38,104 nucleotides of DNA from Betaproteobacteria bacterium (GTDB lineage Bacteria > Pseudomonadota > Gammaproteobacteria > Burkholderiales > SG8-39). Shown piece by piece: positions 32,032 through 38,104 of this stretch. The notes beneath the pieces are model-generated. The model saw nothing but the letters and a program-made list of their open reading frames with translations. It did no database searches and had not been told where the DNA came from. Location: positions 1 through 38,104 of the forward strand of contig VBCH01000239.1 in the NCBI GenBank assembly GCA_005884455.1. Reading direction: 5' to 3'. Each line of letters begins with the position of its first letter. The stretch's first letter is position 1. Both the position numbers and the translations under genes were made by a program.

Positions 32032-33770
32032 GCACGAAACTGGACCCGGTGACGCTCGAAGTCATCCGCAACGCGCTGCCCGCGATCGCCAACGAGATGG
32101 CGGCGGACCTGCAGCGCACGTCCTACAACATGATGATCTACGAGGTGCGCGACTTCTGCACCGCGCTGGTGAGCGTCGACGGGGAGCTGATCAGCCAGAA
32201 CGTCGGGGGCGTTTCCCATTTCGTCGCGGACCTGGGCGTGATCATCACCGACGCGGTGAAGCGCTACGGCAGGAAGGGTTTCAGGCCGGGCGACGTGGTC
32301 ATCACCAATCACCAGGCGGTGGCGGGACAGCACTTGAACAACGTCGTGATCTATGTCCCGTATTTCTTCAAGGGCGAGCTGCTCGCGTTCGCCATGGTGC
32401 GGGCGCACTGGATCGACGTCGGCGGGACGAGCACGGGCTTCGGCGCGGGGCCCGAAGTGCCGGATCCCTGGCAGGAAGGCCTGCAGCTCGACCAGCTCAA
32501 GATCCACGACGGCGGCCGGCTCGACCAGACGCTTCACCGCGTCATCCGCGACAACATCCGTTTCCCCGAGTCCTCGCTCGGCGACATGAATTCGCAGATC
32601 GCTTCCTGCAAGCTGGGGATCCGGCGGCTGGACGAGCTCGTGCGCAAGTACGGCAGGGATACATTGCTTCGTGCGATCGCGCGCATCTTCGACGAGACCG
32701 AGACCCAGTGCCGCAAGATCATCGCAAGACTCGCCGACGGCGTCTACGACGCCGAATCGTTCTTCGACGACGACGGCGTCACGCCGGACGAGCGCGTGCG
32801 CATCCACGCCAGGGTCACGGTCAAATCGGGAAGCATGACCATCGATCTCTCGGGCTGCTCGCCCGAACGCAAGGCGGCCGTGAACTCGCGCACGCTCGCC
32901 GGCGCGCGAGTCGCTTACAAGGCGATCACCGCGCCCCTGGCGCCGGTGAACGAGGGCTCGTTCCGCGCGCTCGAGGTGATCATCCCCGAAGGCAACATCA
33001 TGATGGCGCGCTACCCAGCGCCCATGGCGGGCTGGAGCATTTTCGTCCCGACGGTGGTCGAGACGATCATCAGCTCGCTCGCTCAGGCGATGCCCGACAG
33101 GATTCCGGCCGCGCACCACGGGCTGCTCGGGGGATCGGTGGTGTTCTTCGGCGTTCACCCGAAGTCCAAACGCCGCTTCGTGGTCCAGAGCATCGAAGGC
33201 GGCGGCTGGGGCGGCCGTCCCTTCGAGGACGGCGAATCGGCCACGGTCTCGGTGTGCCAGGGCGACGTGCGCAACGGCTCGATCGAAGGCATCGAGATGA
33301 AGTGCCCGGTGCTGGTGAAGGCGCGCGCGCTGCGTCGCGACTCGGCGGGCGCGGGCAAGTTCCGCGGCGGCCTGGGAATCGACATGCAGGTGCGCAACTT
33401 CGTCGACGGGAAATGGAACTTCGAGCGCGCGAACCGCCGGGGGTGCCCGGCGTGGGGCCTGTGGGGCGGCGGGCCCGGCGAAAGCGGAGGCTATTACCTG
33501 CGCGCGCCCGGCGAGAGCGAATACCGCATGATGCACGGCAGCCACAAGCCGGTGAGCGCGAATTCGGAAGTCGTGGTGCGCACCGGGGGCGGCGGAGGAT
33601 GGGGCGAGCCGCTCGAGCGCGACCCGGAGCGCGTTCGCTTCGACGTGCTGGAAGAGCTCATCTCGCAGGAAGCCGCGCGGGACTTGTACGGAGTGGTGCT
33701 GAACGAAGATCTTTCGGTCGACCAGGCTGCGTCCCGCGACTTGCGGAGGAAACTCGGCCGCGCAGCATGA
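32028..33770 (+). CDS. hyuB: Hydantoinase B/oxoprolinase family protein, HyuB-type subunit
   Basis: A 580-aa partner of HyuA in ATP-dependent amide or ketone conversion. It starts with DPVTLEVIRNALPAIANEM, then RDFCTALVSVDGELISQ, GDVVITNHQAVAGQHLNNVVIY, GRPFEDGESATVSVCQGDVRNG and a C-terminal glycine-rich GGGGGWGEPLERDPERV that is typical of the family. Length fits (usually 520-600). No signal peptide or membrane segment is visible. It is joined by 4-nt overlaps to hyuA before and the MmgE/PrpD gene after, so the three proteins are made together. The pathway is not identified. Confidence 0.94.
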   Translation: MSTKLDPVTLEVIRNALPAIANEMAADLQRTSYNMMIYEVRDFCTALVSVDGELISQNVGGVSHFVADLGVIITDAVKRYGRKGFRPGDVVITNHQAVAGQHLNNVVIYVPYFFKGELLAFAMVRAHWIDVGGTSTGFGAGPEVPDPWQEGLQLDQLKIHDGGRLDQTLHRVIRDNIRFPESSLGDMNSQIASCKLGIRRLDELVRKYGRDTLLRAIARIFDETETQCRKIIARLADGVYDAESFFDDDGVTPDERVRIHARVTVKSGSMTIDLSGCSPERKAAVNSRTLAGARVAYKAITAPLAPVNEGSFRALEVIIPEGNIMMARYPAPMAGWSIFVPTVVETIISSLAQAMPDRIPAAHHGLLGGSVVFFGVHPKSKRRFVVQSIEGGGWGGRPFEDGESATVSVCQGDVRNGSIEGIEMKCPVLVKARALRRDSAGAGKFRGGLGIDMQVRNFVDGKWNFERANRRGCPAWGLWGGGPGESGGYYLRAPGESEYRMMHGSHKPVSANSEVVVRTGGGGGWGEPLERDPERVRFDVLEELISQEAARDLYGVVLNEDLSVDQAASRDLRRKLGRAA

Positions 33771-35077
33771 CGCTGCTCGAGCAACTGGGCGCCCATGTCG
33801 CCCGAGGCGGCGCCGCAACGGTGCGCGAGGCGCTGCGCCTCCACGTCGCGGACACCGTGGGCGCCTGGATCGCCGGCAGCGCAACACCGGAAGGGCGCGC
33901 GCTCGCGAAGTTCTGCGCGAATCGCGACTCCATGCCCGATCGCGTCGCCACGCACTGCGCGCTCGCGCGCCTCTCGGAGATCGACGACATCCATCTCGCT
34001 TCGGGCGTCACGCCCGGCGCGCTTGTCGTCCCTGCGGCGCTGACGATCAGCGCGTCGCTCGGCCGGGAAGGCACGGCGCTCGCGGAAGCGATCGCGATCG
34101 GCTACGACGCGATGGTGCGGCTCGGCGCGGCGCTGGGCGGACCCTCGATTCTGTACCGCGGCATCTGGCCGACGTACTTGGCCGCGCCCTTCGGCATCGC
34201 GGCGGTGGCCGCGCGTCTTCTGGGTCTGACGGAAACGCAAGCGGCTCACGCGCTCGGAATTTCGCTTGCCCTCTCATCCCCCGCGGTCGCGCACCCGGGC
34301 GGCGCGACGACGTCGCGCTGGCTCGCGATCGGGAACGCGGCGCGCAACGGCGTCACCGCCGCGCTGTCGGCGCAGAGCGGTTTCACCGGAGATCTGCGCA
34401 TCTTCGAAGGAGAATTCTTTTCCTCGATCTACGGCCTCTCGCCGAACCCGGTCTTGCTTCTCGATGAGAGCCCGACACTAAGCGAGGTGAGTTTCAAGCC
34501 TTGGTGCGCGGCGAGGCAGACCATGGCGGCGACCCAGGCGTTGAAGGAAATCATCGAGTCCGGCGCGTCGCCCTCCGAAATGTCCGAGCTCGTCGTGAGC
34601 GTGCCTCCGCCCTACCTTCGCATGATCGACCACGGAGTCGTTCCCCGCGACCGCGCTTCGCATCTGACGAGTGTTTCCTATCAGATGGCTATGGCGGCCT
34701 TGGCTCCCGAAGCCACGCTCGACGTCGGGCAGGCACCGGACCAGATTGCTGTAGGGATTCAGACCTTCATGGCGAAGATCAGCGTAAAGGCCGATGAGGA
34801 GCTGCTTCGCCACTATCCGAAGTCCTGGCCGGCGAGGCTGGTGGTTTCGCTTCCGTCCGGAAAGAGCGAGAGGCTCGTCCTCCACGTGCCGGGAGATCCC
34901 GAGCGTCCGTTCGACGAGCTTCAGGTTGCGGAGAAATTCAGGCGTCTGACCGCGCCGCTGGTCGGCGAGCGGGCAGGGCACGATCTGCTCCGCTTGAGTC
35001 TTGGCGTGCTCGATAACAAAGGAGCGCCGAAAATCCTGCTTGCGGAAATCGAACGGGCCGCCGCAGCGCCCCGCTGA
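33767..35077 (+). CDS. MmgE/PrpD family protein
   Basis: A 436-aa cytoplasmic protein of the MmgE/PrpD family, whose characterised members are 2-methylcitrate dehydratase, cis-aconitate decarboxylase and iminodisuccinate epimerase. It has ALRLHVADTVGAWIAGS near the start, EAIAIGYDAMVRLGAAL, FSSIYGLSPNPV, and FKPWCAARQTMAATQALKEI. No propionate genes (prpB, prpC) lie nearby, so methylcitrate is unlikely; a dehydratase or racemase step in the HyuAB pathway is the inference. ATG 33767 overlaps the hyuB stop by 4 nt; the reading frame open further upstream is a shadow inside hyuB. Its TGA abuts the gcdH stop on the other strand. Confidence 0.88.
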   Translation: MTLLEQLGAHVARGGAATVREALRLHVADTVGAWIAGSATPEGRALAKFCANRDSMPDRVATHCALARLSEIDDIHLASGVTPGALVVPAALTISASLGREGTALAEAIAIGYDAMVRLGAALGGPSILYRGIWPTYLAAPFGIAAVAARLLGLTETQAAHALGISLALSSPAVAHPGGATTSRWLAIGNAARNGVTAALSAQSGFTGDLRIFEGEFFSSIYGLSPNPVLLLDESPTLSEVSFKPWCAARQTMAATQALKEIIESGASPSEMSELVVSVPPPYLRMIDHGVVPRDRASHLTSVSYQMAMAALAPEATLDVGQAPDQIAVGIQTFMAKISVKADEELLRHYPKSWPARLVVSLPSGKSERLVLHVPGDPERPFDELQVAEKFRRLTAPLVGERAGHDLLRLSLGVLDNKGAPKILLAEIERAAAAPR

Positions 35078-36280
35078 TCAGGAAAACGCCTGGATGCCGG
35101 TCTGCGCCCGTCCGAGTATCAACGCGTGGATATCGTGCGTGCCTTCGTAGGTGTTCACCACCTCGAGGTTGACCATGTGACGCACCACGCCGAACTCGTC
35201 CGAGATCCCGTTGCCGCCCAGCATGTCGCGCGCGAGGCGCGCGATCTCCAGCGCCTTGCCGCAGGAGTTGCGCTTCATGATCGAGGTGATCTCGGGTGTA
35301 TCGGTGCCTTCGTCCTTCATGCGCCCGAAGCGCAGCACGCCCTGCAGCCCCAGGCATATTTCCGTCTGCATGTCGGCGAGTTTTTTCTGGATCAGCTGGT
35401 TCGCGGCGAGCGGCCGGCCGAACTGCTTGCGGTCGAGCACGTACTGGCGGGCGCGATGCCAGCAATCCTCGGCCGCGCCGAGCGCGCCCCACGCGATTCC
35501 GTAGCGCGCCGCGTTCAGGCAGGTGAACGGGCCTTTCAGGCCTTCGACGCCGGGTAGCACGTTCTCTTCCGGAACGAACACCTCGTCCATCACGACTTCG
35601 CCGGTGATCGAGGTGCGCAGGCCCACTTTGCCGTGGATCGCCGGCGCCGAGAGCCCCTTCGCGCCTTTTTCCGCGAGGAAGCCGCGGATGCGTCCGTCCT
35701 CGGTCTTCGCCCAGATCAGGAACAGATCGGCGATCGGCGCGTTGCTGATCCAGGTCTTGGAGCCCGCGAGCCTGTAGCCGCCCGGAACGTTCTTCGCGTG
35801 CGTCTGCATGCTCGCCGGATCGGAGCCGTGGTTGGGCTCGGTCAGGCCGAAGCAGCCGATCAGCTCTCCCTTGGCGAGCTTCGGCAGGTACTTCTTTTTG
35901 TGCGCCTCCGATCCGAACTCGTGGATCGGCGTCATGACGAGCGAGCTCTGCACGCTCATGGTCGAGCGGTAGCCGGAGTCCACGCGCTCGAGCTCCCGCG
36001 CGATCAGCCCGTAGCTAACGTGGTTGATACCGGCGCCGCCGTATTCCGCGGGAAGCGTGGCCCCCAGGAATCCGAGCGCGCCCATCTCGCGCAGAATCGA
36101 GGGATCCGCCTTCTCGTGGCGGAACGCCTCCAGGACGCGAGGCTGCAGTTTCTCCTGCGCGAACGCTCGCGCCGCGTCGCGCACCATGCGCTCGGCCTCG
36201 GTGAGCTGCGCCTCGAGCAGGAGGGGATCGTGCCAGGCGAATTCGGCCTTTTTGGGCTTGGTTTTGAGCGGCGCGTTCAT
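35078..36280 (-). CDS. gcdH: Glutaryl-CoA dehydrogenase / acyl-CoA dehydrogenase GcdH
   Basis: A 400-aa FAD enzyme that oxidises and decarboxylates glutaryl-CoA to crotonyl-CoA in lysine, tryptophan and aromatic breakdown. It matches GcdH closely: [60 protein letters not shown], and the C-terminal [18 protein letters not shown], where Glu379 is the catalytic base. A close relative acting on another short acyl-CoA or on a CoA-bound acid cannot be excluded. The start has GGAGAA 10 nt upstream. It follows the 3-hydroxyacyl-CoA dehydrogenase by 20 nt on the same strand; crotonyl-CoA hydration product is that enzyme's substrate, which supports the pathway. Confidence 0.94.
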   Translation of the reverse strand: MNAPLKTKPKKAEFAWHDPLLLEAQLTEAERMVRDAARAFAQEKLQPRVLEAFRHEKADPSILREMGALGFLGATLPAEYGGAGINHVSYGLIARELERVDSGYRSTMSVQSSLVMTPIHEFGSEAHKKKYLPKLAKGELIGCFGLTEPNHGSDPASMQTHAKNVPGGYRLAGSKTWISNAPIADLFLIWAKTEDGRIRGFLAEKGAKGLSAPAIHGKVGLRTSITGEVVMDEVFVPEENVLPGVEGLKGPFTCLNAARYGIAWGALGAAEDCWHRARQYVLDRKQFGRPLAANQLIQKKLADMQTEICLGLQGVLRFGRMKDEGTDTPEITSIMKRNSCGKALEIARLARDMLGGNGISDEFGVVRHMVNLEVVNTYEGTHDIHALILGRAQTGIQAFS

Positions 36281-36300
36281 GAAAATTCTCCGTTCGGACC

Positions 36301-37821
36301 TCACGCTTCGGGAGTGAGCAATGATACGCCCAGCCGGGCGCGGCGCTTCAGCCACGGGCTCGCGCGGTAGCGGGGGTCCCCGTAGAAATCGTGCAGGGTC
36401 TGGAGAATGCCGAGAATTCTCGCCGGGCCGATTGCGTCGCCCCAGGCGAGCGGCCCGCGCGGATAGCCCAAGCCGAGCGTCACCGCCGCATCGATGTCGG
36501 CCGGCGAAGCGATGCGCTGCTGCGCGATGTCGCAGGCGATGTTGACGATCTGCGCGACGACGCGCTGCGCGACGAAACCCGGCGAATCGTGTATCACCGA
36601 GACGGGAACCCCGTCGCTCGCGAGCAGCCCGTGCGCGGCGGCGCGCATCGCGGGCGCGGTCACGGACGTCGTCATCAGCGTGCGGCGCTTGTCGAGCGCG
36701 AACAAGCAGTCGAGCGCGAGCGTGCGCGTCGGGTCGAGCCCCTCGTCCAGCGCGGTGGCGGTCGCGTCGCGCCCGACAGGCGCGACCAGGTACAGCGACT
36801 GCGCCGCGGGCTGGGCGCCCGCGTCGATGCGCGCGCCGAGCTTCGCGACCAGCTCCGCAAGCCTCGCGCCGAGTCCCGAGCGGCTCACCCAGACGCTCGC
36901 GGGCCGCGCGGCGGGCGCGGGAGGCTCGGGGATTTGCTCCTGCTTTCCGTTCTCGTAACGGTAGAAGCCGCTGCCCGATTTGCGTCCGAAGAGGCCGGCG
37001 GCGACGCGCTGGCCCGTGAGGGGCGAGGGGCGGTAGCGCGGCTCCTCGTAATACTGCCGGTAGATCGATTCCATCACCGGGTGCGAGACGTCGAGGCCCG
37101 TCAGATCGAGCAGCTCGAAGGGGCCGAGGCGGAATCCCGCGCAGTCGCGCAGGATGCGGTCGATCCCGTGGAATTCGGCGATGCCCTCCCCGAGAATGCG
37201 CAGCGCCTCGGTGCCGTAGCCGCGGCCCGCGTGGTTGACGATGAACCCCGGCGTGTCCTTCGCGCGCACCGGCTTGTGCCCGCAGCGCAGCGCCAGCGCC
37301 GCGAGCGCCTCGCCGACCCATGGAGCAGTCAGCAAGCCGTCGACGACCTCGACGACTTTCATCAGCGGCACGGGATTGAAGAAATGAAAGCCGGCGATGC
37401 GCTCGGGCCGCTTGCACGCCGCCGCGATCGCGGTGATCGAGAAGGACGAGGTATTGGACGCCATCAGGCAATCGCCGGAAACGATATCTTCCAGCGAGCG
37501 GAACAGCTCGCGCTTGGCCTCCAGGTCTTCAACGATCGCCTCGATGACGATGGGGCAGGAGGCGAGCGACTCCCGCGAATCGGCAATGATGAGATTCGCC
37601 TGCGCCCGCGCTAGCGCGTCCCGCTCGAGGCGGCCTTTTTCGGCGAGCCTGGCGAGCTGCCCGGAGACGGACTCCTTCGCGTCCCGCGCGGCGCCCGGGC
37701 GGCTGTCGTGGAGCAGCGCGCGGATGCCCGCCTGCGCGGCGATCTGGGCGATGCCGCGTCCCATGACGCCTGTGCCGATCACCGCCAGGCTCAAGTCGGG
37801 CCGGGAAACGTCGAGGGCCAT
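36301..37821 (-). CDS. 3-hydroxyacyl-CoA dehydrogenase, long form with duplicated C-terminal domain
   Basis: A 506-aa NAD-dependent dehydrogenase that oxidises 3-hydroxyacyl-CoA (3-hydroxybutyryl- or 3-hydroxyadipyl-CoA, as in PaaH/PaaC). The Rossmann loop [18 protein letters not shown] is at about 14-31, then [20 protein letters not shown] with the conserved HFFNP, and [19 protein letters not shown]; a second C-terminal domain (about 400-500) repeats the pattern as [20 protein letters not shown] and [13 protein letters not shown]. Start ATG 37821 follows from the family; an in-frame extension to 37953 is unconserved and overlaps the divergent Bug gene. It is first in the operon with gcdH. 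Confidence 0.92.
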   Translation of the reverse strand: MALDVSRPDLSLAVIGTGVMGRGIAQIAAQAGIRALLHDSRPGAARDAKESVSGQLARLAEKGRLERDALARAQANLIIADSRESLASCPIVIEAIVEDLEAKRELFRSLEDIVSGDCLMASNTSSFSITAIAAACKRPERIAGFHFFNPVPLMKVVEVVDGLLTAPWVGEALAALALRCGHKPVRAKDTPGFIVNHAGRGYGTEALRILGEGIAEFHGIDRILRDCAGFRLGPFELLDLTGLDVSHPVMESIYRQYYEEPRYRPSPLTGQRVAAGLFGRKSGSGFYRYENGKQEQIPEPPAPAARPASVWVSRSGLGARLAELVAKLGARIDAGAQPAAQSLYLVAPVGRDATATALDEGLDPTRTLALDCLFALDKRRTLMTTSVTAPAMRAAAHGLLASDGVPVSVIHDSPGFVAQRVVAQIVNIACDIAQQRIASPADIDAAVTLGLGYPRGPLAWGDAIGPARILGILQTLHDFYGDPRYRASPWLKRRARLGVSLLTPEA

Positions 37822-37937
37822 GATGCAGGGCGGAAAAGCGCCGATTCTACGTCTTTCGACCGGATCCCGGCGGCGCGTTGACGTTCCAAGGCGTTTTGGG
37901 CAAGCTTGGGCGATTCGGCTAGCGGAGGAGGAGCCGC
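37822..37937. promoter_or_regulatory. Divergent control region between the 3-hydroxyacyl-CoA dehydrogenase and Bug genes
   Basis: This 116-bp gap must contain both promoters. A TAGAAT hexamer read on the minus strand (in bases 37845-37850) could be the -10 for the dehydrogenase operon, but the -35 place is poor. For the Bug gene a strong Shine-Dalgarno GGAGGAGGAG (37924-37933) is clear, while no confident promoter was found. Confidence 0.35.
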
Positions 37938-38104
37938 ATGCATTCACTCGCACGCACGCTCGCGCTCGGGCTGTTCCTGGCGCTGCCGGCGATGGCGCAG
38001 GAATTTCCTTCGCGGCCGATCAGCCTGATCTGCCCCTGGCCGCCGGGCGGATCGACGGATACCCATCTGCGGCGCTTCGCCGAGATCGCGACCCGCACGC
38101 TCGG
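37938..38104 (+). CDS. Bug/TctC-type periplasmic binding protein, N-terminal part (cut by window end)
   Basis: The gene starts at ATG 37938, just after GGAGGAGGAG, and runs off the window after 55 codons. A signal peptide (HSLARTLALGLFLALPAMAQ) is followed by EFPSRPISLICPWPPGGSTD, the standard opening of Bug/TctC proteins of the tripartite tricarboxylate transporter family, then THLRRFAEIATRTL. It is the second such protein in the window. It lies divergent from the CoA-ester oxidation operon, so its ligand may be an acid degraded through that pathway (inference). Confidence 0.9.
   Translation, partial: MHSLARTLALGLFLALPAMAQEFPSRPISLICPWPPGGSTDTHLRRFAEIATRTL

Noticed and set aside
32708-33766. 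N-terminal extension of the MmgE/PrpD frame into hyuB
   Set aside because: The part before 33767 is an out-of-frame reading of hyuB; the family begins at ATG 33767, which overlaps the hyuB stop.
29353-33887. Long minus-strand frames across tag, hyuA and hyuB (863 and 726 codons)
   Set aside because: They read antisense to well-supported genes and show shadow-type composition; tag itself is in another minus-strand frame.
36281-37471. Extension of the gcdH frame into the 3-hydroxyacyl-CoA dehydrogenase gene, suggesting a fusion
   Set aside because: The upstream part reads the dehydrogenase gene in the wrong frame; the GcdH start with a ribosome site is at 36280.

Overview
The window is 38.1 kb of dense, GC-rich proteobacterial DNA. 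I infer a betaproteobacterium, most likely in or near Burkholderiales. The reasons are the formate dehydrogenase cluster carrying DUF3305/DUF3306 and FdhX-type genes, the orphan Bug/TctC-type binding proteins (27182-28132 and 37938-end), the HyuAB/PrpD and GcdH/3-hydroxyacyl-CoA dehydrogenase catabolic genes, and many 4-nt ATGA/GTGA start-stop overlaps. About 39 genes are called. No tRNA, rRNA, CRISPR array, insertion sequence or integrase was seen, and no gene-free stretch reaches 300 bases (the longest is about 190).

Region 1 (1-12047) is a molybdenum-dependent formate dehydrogenase island. On the minus strand moaA-fdhD-mobA make and load the cofactor. Diverging from them on the plus strand are DUF3305, DUF3306, a 694-residue multi-cluster iron-sulfur protein, a TorD-like chaperone, the small Tat protein FdhX, the Tat-exported catalytic subunit FdhA (Cys at the Mo-ligand position, not selenocysteine), the iron-sulfur subunit FdhB, an 83-aa exported or lipoprotein-like protein, the cytochrome b subunit FdhC and a 78-aa exported protein. 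A strong intrinsic terminator closes this group. Together they encode a membrane-bound FDH whose active site should face the periplasm, with its maturation factors.

Region 2 (12064-21544) is an oxyanion and molybdenum-cofactor block: chrA (minus), a stand-alone ModE-type DNA-binding protein, a MOT1-type molybdate transporter, a tungstate-type ABC transporter (tupBCA), then mobB-moeA-moaD-moaE followed by a cation/proton antiporter and a universal stress protein. A sigma70-like promoter and a ModE-box-like dyad sit at the start codon of the MOT1 gene. The region supplies Mo or W to the FDH and builds the cofactor. moaC, moaB/mog and moeB are not in the window.

Region 3 (21562-25665) holds a Ser/Thr kinase fused to a cyclic-nucleotide-binding-like domain (minus) and clpB (plus). 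clpB is preceded by a near-consensus sigma32 heat-shock promoter, which fixes its start at 23053.

Region 4 (25711-38104) is mixed metabolism: a GlcG-like protein, a Gfo/Idh/MocA oxidoreductase and a Bug binding protein; a minus-strand operon of tag and two tandem exported YqgE/AlgH proteins; a hyuA-hyuB-PrpD operon; and a minus-strand pair of a bifunctional-length 3-hydroxyacyl-CoA dehydrogenase and gcdH. The window ends inside another Bug protein gene.

The signals most worth checking are the ModE-box/promoter at the MOT1 gene, the HdrA/MvhD-like mosaic architecture of the FDH-linked iron-sulfur protein, the tandem exported YqgE proteins, and the small exported proteins of the FDH operon. 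All assignments come from reading the sequence and from memory of families; no search was run.
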